Source: Brachycybe producta
Taxonomy: Eukaryota; Arthropoda; Diplopoda; Playtdesmida; Andrognathidae
Length of the DNA: 64,000 bases
NCBI GenBank assembly: GCA_036925085.1
Contig: JAUPFP010000018.1
Span: 3,718,385 to 3,782,384 of the forward strand
Direction of reading: 5' to 3'
The position numbers and the translations under genes were made by a program. Shown here piece after piece: positions 11,411 to 20,758 of the stretch. How positions within the stretch are numbered: position 1 is the stretch's first letter; the number at the start of each line of letters is the position of its first letter. The notes beneath the pieces were generated by a model. It did not search any database and was not told where the DNA came from. It saw only the letters and a program-made list of their open reading frames with translations.

Positions 11411-12197
11411 AATAAAAGTATCTTTTTCTGAAATATTTGAAGTTTTATGTGGATTCCACTCATGTCAAAAAGATTGATACGAGTAATTCAATTTTTGGTA
11501 TTCCAAAATGCTTTTTGGAAATCACAAATTCAATTACTGGTATAAAACGGAATTTTTGATATTTTTTGGTAATTTATCGACCTTTTCGAGGTTAAAAAAA
11601 AACGATTGCGAGCAACCAACACATGACAAACTAGCTAGAAACAAACTTTGAATGTAGCTGTACAATTACTTCAAAATACAGACATGGCACACGAAGAAAA
11701 AAAAAAAAGGCTTTCTCACCTTAGCTACCACTACGTCTTTATCTTTATACATCAATGATAAATTCACCTGAAATGTCACTTTACAGAACTTACGTTTGAT
11801 TGATTATGGCTTGCTGCAATTTTTTGTTTTTTAAAAAAAAAAACTTACGAAACCAAGAACACATTTGAAATTCGGACGTTAATTTTCATTTTTCACCGAG
11901 CCCATCCTGTATAAGCTACAACTTCTTCTTATATAAATTTCTTTCTTATCTTTTAGAACAATTAATTCATTTGAACCAGAGAATATACTATCATATTTTA
12001 CTGAACTGTGTGTGTGTGTGTAACATGGTGTGAAAGCTGTGCAAAGCTGAACAAGATGTCTTTGAGATACAACCAAGAAAGCTAGAACATGACACTATTT
12101 TTGGGGTAATAAGTCAATTTGATAACTGTGTTGTAAAACAAACATTCCGAAGTAAAATGCGTAAATTCAACTGCACAGCAAACATAAAAGAAATTCA
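11411..12197. other. AT-rich sequence, nothing recognised
   Basis: A short (GT)n run lies near 12009; otherwise there is no supported feature. Confidence 0.45.
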
Positions 12198-12993
12198 TTA
12201 AGAGGCTACATCGGAAAATGAATTCGAAAAATCTCCGCAAAGAGCGCTAGCATCGTTTTCCTATTGAGCCATGCGTAGACCAGATGTTAAACAAAAAATG
12301 TTAATTTTCAAAATACACAGTCGCGGCGGCAATATGTTCATTTTTCGTATTTAAAGTTATCCAATATTAAGTTTTCAAATTGCAATGCGCACCTTAAATA
12401 TATGCTGATCGAGTGATAGAATGACAAAAAATTGGTAAGTGCGGTTCTATTTTAAAACCTATTTCAAAATCGCGGATTTCTAACTCTTATATGTTAAACT
12501 CCATTGAGTATGCGCGTTCGTAAGCAAAAAAACAACCATTAAAATTGCTCGTAAAAATAATTTTAAAAACCAGAAAAAATTCAGCACGTGCGCCAATGTA
12601 TTGGCTTCACCGTGGTTTAATCGTGGTGTTTTAAAATTATTTTTACGAGCATTTTAATGGATGTTTTTTTTCTCATTTGCGCGTACTCAAAGGAATTTAA
12701 ACATAGGAGTTAGAAATTCGCCATTTTGAAATAGTTTTTTTTTTAATAGAACCGCACTTACCAATTTTTTGTCATTCTATCACTTAATCAGCATATATTT
12801 AAGGTGCACATTGCACTTTGAAAACTTAATATTGGACAACTTTAAATATGAAAAATAAACATATTGCCGCCAATGTGTATTTTAAAAATTAACATTTTTT
12901 CTTTAAGATCGGGTCTATGGGCTCAATAGTAATACGATGCTAGCTGCTCGTTACGGAGATTTTTCGAAGTAATTTTGTGATGTAGCCTCTTAA
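12198..12993. mobile_element. Family A palindromic element, full copy A5
   Basis: TTAAGAGGCTACATCGG at the left pairs with GATGTAGCCTCTTAA at the right. The two roughly 350-bp arms are inverted copies meeting near 12590, around CACGTGCGCCAATGTATTGG. Confidence 0.85.
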
Positions 12994-13041
12994 CGAAAAT
13001 CATTTGATCAACGTCATAAAAAGTACAAAAGTATATATAAA

Positions 13042-13410
13042 CAATGGTCCTGGCACACATGACCGGGGCAGAGACAGGGGCCTGTCTCGGCCAGGTAATC
13101 TGGAAACCACACTTGTCCGCATTCCGGCTCTGTCGTCTAGGACATACGTGATCGGACTGTACCTAATCATGGAGGTTCTATTTATTAATAATTAATGAAA
13201 CACCTCCCGTTTCTCTGCCCTGCGATCCTAAAGCGGACCGTGACCGTCAAAAAGAAACATGACAATATCCACCTGGGCCCAGTGGCAAGGGCCAAGGAAC
13301 TGTCCTGTCAAGACGCATTGAATTTAACGGTGCGATTCCTAAACCACGTGACGGCCATCACTCGACCGTCTTAGCAAACCCGGTCGTGTGGGCGTGTCAG
13401 GACCATAAAG
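13042..13410. mobile_element. MITE with ATGGTCCTG ends (family V)
   Basis: The left end ATGGTCCTGGCACACATGAC and the right end TCGTGTGGGCGTGTCAGGAC are imperfect inverted repeats. The interior is GC-richer than the surroundings. The single 63-codon frame at 13004-13195 overlaps the end and has no recognisable product. Confidence 0.6.
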
Positions 13411-13435
13411 ATTTTATCGATAAAACTCAACTCAA

Positions 13436-13640
13436 TAAGAACCTTTTCACACGAATCATATTTTTGGTGGGGATGAGTTTGACAGCAAAATGCAGTCGGA
13501 ACGTGTCTGCTCGTGAAAAAGATGCGGGACGATTTAACATAGCAAATACATTGCCAAAACGACCGCTTGGGCGTTTTTCACTTCATTTTGCAGTCAAACT
13601 CGAACACTAAAAAGGTGACTCGTGTCAAAAGGGTTTAAAA
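13436..13640. mobile_element. Short MITE-like inverted-repeat element (family W)
   Basis: AACCTTTTCACACGAATC at the left pairs imperfectly with GACTCGTGTCAAAAGGGTT at the right, and GAGTTTGACAGCAAAATGCAG pairs with CATTTTGCAGTCAAACTC inside. No coding content is supported. Confidence 0.55.
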
Positions 13641-14328
13641 GTTATTAGCAGTTTTGAAACCACGTTAGAAGAAGAGAATTAAAGAAAAAATTGTATTATT
13701 AAACCAAAATCAGCAAGAAGGATTAAAAAAAAAAGCACCCATGAATTGTTAGGAGAGAAACAGGTAGCTGCGGGAGAATACGCAAACGGTTAGTAAAATA
13801 TCAAACTAGAAAGAAATAAAGATACAAAAAAAAAAACGATTCCGAGCGACAGATTTTCGATTCGATAGGAGGCAACGGTTCTTCTTGTTAGTTAGGATAA
13901 AGATTTAGTCTTTTGTTAGTTTCCTTCATCTTCAACACTTTTTTTTATGAATATTTTTGTCCGTACCTACTTATGTTTGTGACGCGTAGAAACAAGACTT
14001 TTGAGTTGTTGCGAGAGTGGAGGAGGTGTGCGCTTTTAATTTTGCTTACAACAAACGAAGAAATGCCGCTGCTTTATCTGCCAATGGAGGAGGAAAAACA
14101 TGTCAAAATAAAATAAAAACAAAACAACAAAAATGAAAATAAACCAAAAAAAAAAAAAAAAACTTTCAATCAAAACAAAGAAATCAACAAAAAAATAATT
14201 TGAACAAAAAAAAAATAAATAAAACAGTAAAGGAGCTAAAACGTATGCAAAGGAAGAAGACTTAGTTTGTGTGTATTAAAAGTCACTAATATTCAGCAAC
14301 TTCCAATTAATCAGTTTTTAGAAGTATT
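13641..14328. other. A-rich sequence, nothing recognised
   Basis: Long A-rich runs occur near 14148-14220. No gene or repeat ends were found. Confidence 0.45.
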
Positions 14329-15040
14329 TTAAGAGGCTACAAATCTCCGCAAAGAGCGCTAGCATCGTTTTTCTATGGAGCCCATAGACCCGATGTTAAA
14401 GAAAAAAATATTAATTTTTAAAATACACAGTAGTCGCGACAATGTTTATTTTTCATATTTAAAGTTGTCCAATATTAAGTTTTCAAAGTGTGATGTGCAC
14501 TTTAAATATATGCTGATCGACTGATAGAATGATTAAAAAATTAGGTAAGTGCGGTTCTATTTTTAAAAACTATTTCAAAATCGCGAATTACTAAAAAAAA
14601 ACATCCATTAAAACGCTCGTAAAAATAATTTTAAAAAACCAGAAAAAAAATCAGCACGTGCGCCAATGTGTTGTCTTCACTGTAGTTTAATTGTGGTTTT
14701 TTAAAATGATTTAATGGACGTTTTTTTCTTATTTGGGCGTACTCAATGGAGTTTAACGTAAGAGTTAGAAATTCGCGATTTTGAAATAGTTTTTAAAAAT
14801 AGAACCACACTTACCAATTTTTTGTCATTCTATCACTCAATCAGCATCTATTTAAGGTGCACATTGCACTTTGAAAACCTAATATTGGACAACTTTAAAT
14901 ATGAAAAATAAACATATTGCCGTCGCGACAGTGAATTTTAAAAATTAACATTTTTTTCTTTAACATTGGGAACATAGAAAAACGATGCAAGCGATCTTTG
15001 TGGAGATTTTTAGAAGTCCTTTTGTGATGTAGCCTCTTAA
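14329..15040. mobile_element. Family A palindromic element, full copy A6
   Basis: TTAAGAGGCTAC opens it and GATGTAGCCTCTTAA closes it. It is slightly shorter than A2 and A5, with small losses beside the left end and near the centre. Confidence 0.85.
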
Positions 15041-15332
15041 ATTAAGCTTGTTGCAGGGGGTATTGGGGGAGCGCAGCCCCCCCCCAGTATTTAAAGAATT
15101 ATTTCATCAAATTAGTCAATTGTTCCAACCATTGACCCTATTGATCAAATTATAGAAGTCGGAACAATAGACTAATTTGATGAAATAATTCTTTAAATAC
15201 TGGGGAGGGGCTGCACACCCCCATACCCCCTGCAACAAGCTTAATTTAAACATAACCTTCCGACTGTCTCTACTGTTTGTCTGACTATTCACACCGTTAT
15301 TCGAACCGTTTAGCAAAATAGCACCCCCCACC
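15041..15332. mobile_element. Fragment X: core module of the N hAT family
   Basis: ATTAAGCTTGTTGCAGGGGG and its complement near 15230-15246 bracket a palindrome centred on the CAATTGTTCCAACC region. The right portion matches the TTCCGACTGT...CAAAATAGTACCCC part of elements at 40753-41664 and 63014-63874. A shorter relative is at 18003-18050. It abuts A6 with no spacer. Confidence 0.75.
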
Positions 15333-15450
15333 CACCCCTTCCGAGATTAACTCCTGTGCCGTCCACCTTGACAAGAAGTGTTCATTTCTAGCTTCAAAAA
15401 GCAGACGATTCTTCAACTCACTTTTGGAGTTTTCTTTTCTAACATGGAGT

Positions 15451-15593
15451 ACAAGCAATTTTGCCCAGTATTAGAATTTCTTTCGCTCCGCCATTTTATA
15501 ACGTCAGACCCAAGTAATATACCAATTAGAAATTGATGACGTTCATAAAAGGGCGGAGCAAAAGAAATTCTAATGCTGGGCACAATTGCCTGT
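15451..15593. mobile_element. Family C MITE, copy C3
   Basis: ACAAGCAATTTTGCCCAG at the left and GCTGGGCACAATTGCCTGT at the right are inverted ends, and the interior is almost fully palindromic. Confidence 0.8.
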
Positions 15594-15653
15594 ACGCGGA
15601 GTTGCTTTATACCGCTGTATATTTCATCTTGGCCAAAATAATCACGTTACGAA

Positions 15654-15859
15654 ACAGGCAATTAGAAATCGGGACAAACAGAAGTTGGCTCCGCCCTTTT
15701 TATGACGACCGGCAACTTCTAATTGGTTTGTTGCATGGTTCGACGTTGAAAAGGGGCGGAGCATGTGACGTCAGACTACATAACCAACCAATCAGAAGTT
15801 GCGCTCGTCATAAAAGGGGCGGCGCCAACTTCTGTTTGTCCCGATTTCTAATTGCCTGT
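15654..15859. mobile_element. Family B MITE, intact copy B2 with 9-bp target duplication
   Basis: The element runs from ACAGGCAATTAGAAATCGGG to its complement, ending GCCTGT. CGTTACGAA occurs immediately on both sides, a 9-bp target duplication. This length is characteristic of Mutator-like (MULE) elements. It is non-coding and almost fully self-complementary. Confidence 0.88.
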
Positions 15860-17160
15860 CGTTACGAATGCAACCACTAAAAAAAAACCTTCCGCGCCAC
15901 AAATCTCAACAATAATGGAGGACGTGGTGCCATCTAGTGAGGGCTTTTAGAAACGTAACCCATTTACGTTCAGAAATAATCGCTGTAAATCGCATTCTTC
16001 CGTCGTATTTTGTAAATCACATGCTATAAAGAGTCTTTTAACTAAATTAAACAATTTTACACATTAAATGTTCTATAAGCTGGTTAAACACGTAGAACGA
16101 TTAAGATGCAAAGTGTTTTTCCAAGTGCTTCCTAATTTTCAAAGAACAAAAAAGAGACAAGAAATCTGTTTACTACCTTGTTTCCGAACCGGCATTCCGA
16201 CCCCAAAAAACGGCGAGACAAAATTAAGTTACAGAATATACTCAAAATTAATGCATCATTGTCGTAGATTTTACGCGTACAAACAACAGTTTATATAAAA
16301 AAAAAAACACCAGAACTTCCTTTATGAGTTTCAAGCGATTTCACAACCGTAGACAGCGCGGCAAAATGACATTTGTGTCTTAACAACAGTACATGTGCTT
16401 GCAAAAAGCGAACGCGCGGCGTCAGAAGAAATAAATGAAAGATGCCGTACGTTAAGGGGTATCTTACTTTCGCAGTCAACAAACGAACAGACGACCGCAA
16501 AACCCCGTCAACACTTAAAAAAAGACCTTACCGTGTTATTAACTATATACTCCTCCTACTCCTATATCTCTCTCATTACAGTTAAAAACCAAAATGGCGG
16601 CAACGAAATATAAAGTGGCGTAAAGAAAAAAAAAAGCTAAGTTTTTGAAACCGGTCACATGACCCCCCAAAGAGGCTGCAAAAACGGAGATATTTTCTAC
16701 AATGCAAAACGCAGCGCCACTCAATCTATGCACCTACGAGGCTACGAGTAGGAGGAGGGTTTAAAGCATCAATGAAAGATGAGTTCGCACAACGATACAA
16801 TAAATATAAAACGAAAAAAAAAATGCATAAAAAAGAAATGCAGAGATTAGGAATGAAAATACCTGTCATTTTAATCCTGCGTCGATCACCTCCCTCCAAG
16901 TGGTTAACGCCATACATAATTTCCATCCGGAGTTTCGGACGCTTCCTTTGAAGCTTTTTTTTTTTACAAGCACAAACAAGACGAACGAAGATTCTTATGT
17001 TAAATTGCGATAGACAGTGGCGCGCTCTACGTTTCTTTGTCTAATGGCGTTGAGTGTCATCGATGTCGACAATTAGTTCAGATCGATAACACTGCGATAA
17101 AAGTGTTATCGATATGAACCTATTCGTTGATATCGATGTTATGCGTCCTTTTTTTTTATA
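15860..17160. other. Less repetitive stretch, possible promoter or UTR-exon region
   Basis: No known repeat ends were seen. Several short frames exist on both strands without recognisable domains. At 16591-16601 is an AAAATGGCGGC motif of the kind found at animal YY1-type core promoters. Because the TMEM126 coding exon at 19410 appears to be preceded by a splice acceptor, a 5' UTR exon upstream is expected, and this region is one candidate. That link is inference only. Confidence 0.35.
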
Positions 17161-17354
17161 ACAGGCAAGTGTGCGCAGCAGTAACAGTTTGTTGGCCCCA
17201 CCCTTTTATGAGCGTCATCAATTTCTAATTGGTTTGTTACTTAGTTTGATGTCACATACCACGCCCTATTTAATTTTTGATTGGTGGATATTTGGTATGA
17301 GGCTTGGAAAAAGGCGAAGTCAATACACTTTTACTGCTGTGCAAACTTGCCTGT
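17161..17354. mobile_element. Family C MITE, copy C4
   Basis: ACAGGCAAGTGTGCGCAGCA pairs with TGCTGTGCAAACTTGCCTGT, and the interior shows the usual CCCACCCTTTTATGAGCG arm. Confidence 0.8.
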
Positions 17355-17840
17355 ATCCTGATGAGCTTTAAATGCACGGTCAATTTTGACTTGTCAAGCC
17401 TTGAATGTCAAGCTTTTAGTAATAATTAATACAAATTATTAATAATTATAAAAAAAATTACGTTAATTGTTTATAAATTTATACTAGAAAACATTTAATA
17501 TAAACATTCATACAACCACGTGAATTTAAAAATAGTATACATAAGATACATGAATTAGATGAAATCTTAAAATATGCCCAAATATTCCAAATTACATAAA
17601 AAAAAATTCCGCATTTCTTTCACTATTATTTAGGGTTTCCACCTTTTCTGCATGTTTTATAAAAGTGTGTATGTCTTTACTAATATTTTTTTAGAATTTT
17701 ATGTTAATAAAAAATATAAATACTTATGGTGTTATTTATTCATTTGTTTTCTAATAATTGTGAAACTAATGTTTAATCATTTAGGCAAAGTGTAGGGCCT
17801 ACCGACAGATGGCAATAAGAGGAAGAATAAAACAGCTGCT
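17355..17840. other. AT-rich spacer, nothing recognised
   Basis: Very AT-rich; no feature supported. Confidence 0.45.
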
Positions 17841-18320
17841 GTTGGCGATAGCTTTGGTCAATTTAATTTTGGCCAATAAGAACGTAGTATTTTTTCATTA
17901 ATAAAAGTAGCTGTGAACATTAGTAAAAAAAAGCTGTGAATACCAGGATTAATAAAACAATAATTTAATTAATATACGGGTAATTAGGTGGTGTTACGTT
18001 TAATTAAGCTTGCTGCAGGGGGTCTGGGGGTGCAGCCCACCAGAATGTAAAAAAAAAGATTAAATATTAAGTTGAAATGTAAATCTGGCAACACTTCGAG
18101 CGAAAAGCGGCTTTAGTTTTCTGTTTAGAATACTCATAGGCTCCTATAGATACATGTACATAGCCTCCTAGAGTATCTATAGTAGGCTATGCTATAGATA
18201 GATAGCCTTCTATAGGATGCTACGGAATACTATTGATTCTGAAGAGCGGGTTTTATATGCTGCAAAAATAAAATGCTGCGTTACTATTGGCCAAATTTAA
18301 AATGACCAAAGCTATGTCGC
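17841..18320. mobile_element. Family U element, copy U2, with an inserted X-type fragment
   Basis: The ends GTTGGCGATAGCTTTGGTCA and TGACCAAAGCTATGTCGC match U1. Near 18003-18050 it carries AATTAAGCTTGCTGCAGGGG, a piece of the X/N module, so this copy is compound. Confidence 0.7.
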
Positions 18321-18710
18321 ACTGTCGTCTTATATCGTATAATCTTACACTTTACTTTACGTAATAGTCTAAGGTATAATCACAGTTTGTATTCAATTGA
18401 ATTCTATCCTATTATCCTATATGGACGTTTTCTAAAGTATTGAACAAGATAAGTGTTCAAGGTAATATAATAACAAATTCCAACATAGCGTGCAAAATGA
18501 ATAGAAACTTTAAAGTCTTGAATGTGATTTAGAAACTGGAAGGGTAAGCTAAAAGGTATTTCCTGCGTCGGCCCGTCCAGTAGGTGAACCTAGGCGGTTC
18601 TACAGTACTATTATTTTTATTTTACGTTGCGTTGGGGTACGGTTGCACCACCCTACCCCTCCCCCCTCACTCCCTTGGCCCGGATAGTTGCACGAGAACT
18701 CATAATACAA
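18321..18710. other. Unassigned sequence
   Basis: No feature supported. Confidence 0.4.
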
Positions 18711-18770
18711 GCATTTAGAAATCGGGACGAACACAAGTTGGCTCCGCCCTTTTTATGACGACGGGCAACT
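18711..18770. mobile_element. Family B half-element B3
   Basis: It holds AAGCATTTAGAAATCGGGAC followed by GGCTCCGCCC and GACGGGCAACT, then stops at the border of A7. Only about one third of a family B element remains. Confidence 0.7.
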
Positions 18771-18772
18771 GA

Positions 18773-19251
18773 GAAAAAAACATCCATTAAAATGCTCGTA
18801 AAAATAATTTTAAAACACGATTAAACCAAAGTGAAGCCAACACATTGGCGCACGTGCTGATTTTTTTTTGGTTTTTTAAAATTGTTTTTACGTATTTTTA
18901 CGAGCATTTTAGTGAATGGTTTTTTTTTTTGCTTACGAGCGCGTACTCAATGGAGTTTAACATAAAAGTTAGAAATTCGCGATTTTGAAATAGTTTTTTT
19001 AAAAATAGAACCGCACTTACCAATTTTTTGTCATTCTATCACTCCATCAGAATATATTTAAGGTGCACATCGCACTTGAAAAACTCAATATTGAACAACT
19101 TTGAATATGAAAAATAAACATATTGCCGCGACTGCTGTGTATTTCAAAAATTAACATTTTTTCTTTAACATTGGGTCTATGGGCTCAATAGAAAAACGAT
19201 GCTAGCGCTCTTTGCGGAAATTTTTCGAAATAATTTTGCGATGTAGCCTCT
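18773..19251. mobile_element. Family A right-half copy A7
   Basis: It begins inside the family at the CATCCATTAAAATGCTCG segment and runs to the normal right end GCGATGTAGCCTC. The left half is absent, replaced by truncated B3. Its right edge is only about 160 bp before the TMEM126 start codon. Confidence 0.8.
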
Positions 19252-19371
19252 GAAAGTGATTGAGCTACCCTTCAAGTTTCTAAAAATACTTTATAGTTGT
19301 GTTTTTTTTTAATTCGGCTCCTGAAAGACAGAAATATCCGATTTCGAAAATCACCTGAACATAAACCATAC

Positions 19372-19387
19372 ATTTTTTTTTTTTCAG
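19372..19387 (+). promoter_or_regulatory. Polypyrimidine tract and splice acceptor before the TMEM126 start exon
   Basis: A run of T ending in CAG lies 22 bp before the ATG at 19410. It would fit a 3' splice site, implying a separate 5' UTR exon upstream. No matching donor was identified. Confidence 0.5.
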
Positions 19388-19409
19388 AAAAGTTGAATAT
19401 TACGTAGGA

Positions 19410-19549
19410 ATGAAGTCCGAAGAGGTACAAGCGGAGCGGGTTAGCTCCAATTTTCATACAAAAGGCAACAAGCCCGTGAGAATAACAGCAACCGAAGCAG
19501 CTTCTTTGCAGTGGCAGCTCGTTGATACTTGGAAATCAAGGAGAGATGT
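19410..19549 (+). CDS. TMEM126: TMEM126 coding exon 1
   Basis: It starts ATGAAGTCCGAAGAG and ends GAGATGT before donor GTAATA. It encodes 46 residues plus two bases, a soluble N-terminus with the TWKSRRD motif leading into the first membrane segment. Confidence 0.85.
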
Positions 19550-20160
19550 GTAATAAAAAAAACCCGGATTGAGCCCGGTTTATAGTACTGAAAATATAAA
19601 GCCAATTACTGATATACATAACCTTTTAATACAGGTGGCCGTTTTATTACGGAGTTTGCAGCCTCGGAGCTGCTTCTGCAGCTACGAGTGTTTTTTACAA
19701 CTCGTACTATCGCAAAGTTACGAAATTAGGTCATTACGGCCACATGGCGAGTCTTTTTCCGGCCATTGTTATCCCGTCGGCTATCACCATTATAGCCCAC
19801 TTAAAATGGATCAGTTCAGACGTTCTTATTCGTAAGACGCGATGTTCCGTCTGCGTGGAGTTACGTGCTGTTGCAATCCAACTTGCGTGTGGCGTCCTCT
19901 ATCCTATGATAATGGCGCCACTCAGCTCCTTCCTGATAGCTTCACAATATTACACTTACACGGTTCCTCCTTTCAAACCGATACGAGAATACGCGGCACA
20001 CTGGTGGAAAATTACGAGGCCTCTGACCAACAGAATTCACGCGTCGATTGTGTTACTGGCGGCGGCGGCTGCCACCATTACCTTTTTACAGTACGATTCC
20101 ATAGATAAAGTAAACATGAAACTTGACGAGGAAGCTATTAAATTAAAAAATGTACAATGA
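19410..20160 (+). CDS. TMEM126: TMEM126-family mitochondrial membrane protein (two coding exons)
   Basis: Two exons, 19410-19549 and 19635-20160, give 222 codons including TGA, so a 221-residue protein close to vertebrate TMEM126A/B (about 195-230). The 85-bp intron starts GTAATA and ends TTTTAATACAG; the split Val codon (GT|G) keeps frame. The family signature is clear: a hydrophobic segment near residues 48-70 (FYYGVCSLGAASAATSVFYN), a second after HYGHMASLFP, then the RCSVCVELR pair of cysteines. GVLYPMIMAP, an ASQYYTYTVPP segment and an ITRPL motif follow in the expected order. TMEM126 proteins are inner mitochondrial membrane proteins that help assemble complex I; that role is from family knowledge. 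An AATAAA lies 21 bp past the stop. The protein could be the A or B ancestor; invertebrates generally have one gene. Confidence 0.9.
19635..20160 (+). CDS. TMEM126: TMEM126 coding exon 2 (terminal)
   Basis: It begins after ACAG with GTGGCCGTTT, read as the third Val base then W-P-F-Y-Y. It encodes all membrane segments and ends LKNVQ-stop. The ATG at 19744 is internal, not the start. Confidence 0.9.
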
Positions 20161-20180
20161 AATTATTAAAACAAAAACGC

Positions 20181-20186
20181 AATAAA
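20181..20186 (+). terminator. Polyadenylation signal for TMEM126
   Basis: A canonical AATAAA lies 21 bp after the TGA. Confidence 0.7.
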
Positions 20187-20410
20187 AAAATGTAGTTCCT
20201 AATGTAAGGTTTCACAATACTTTATGATGCTACTTGGGTAGACACGGTTAGAAGAAAAGGTCGAAGAAAAGGTTTTGCTTCTCAGGGACGTACAAAACCA
20301 TTTTTCAGCTAAGTGTTTTCCGAGATGTAAAGACTAAAAAAAATTACTTGGGGCTCGACCGATAATATAATTTTGCCGATGCCGATTATCAGGGTGGATT
20401 GATTTAAATT

Positions 20411-20758
20411 AGAGATGGGACGAATCCTAAATTTTCTCGAATCCGAATCCTAAAACGTCATCGAATCCTTCATATAAGAATCGTATATTATTCATTAAGA
20501 AGATACAAAGAAATGAAATAATATTAAATTATTATTAATAAAAGTGTGGCACTCAGGGGTCGCAACAAGGTGATATTGGTGATCCGGATACCATAGTGAA
20601 CGCTTCTAACGGTCGTAAATGAAGTTAAAACTAATTTTACCAAAGTTTTTAACAGTTGCTTTTAGATTAGGATTTGAAAGATTCGAAAGACGAAAAAAGC
20701 GTTTTCGATTCTCGAATATTTTTCAAGATTCGCGGGATTCGAATGTCCCATCCGTAAT
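20411..20758. mobile_element. Family F hAT-type MITE, copy F2
   Basis: The ends AGAGATGGGACGAATCC and GAATGTCCCATCCGT are inverted. The interior is full of CGAATCC words like F1 and F3, and the orientation is opposite to F3. No open frame is supported. Confidence 0.75.

Noticed and set aside
19842-20108. 88-codon + strand frame
   Set aside because: It is a shadow of TMEM126 exon 2.
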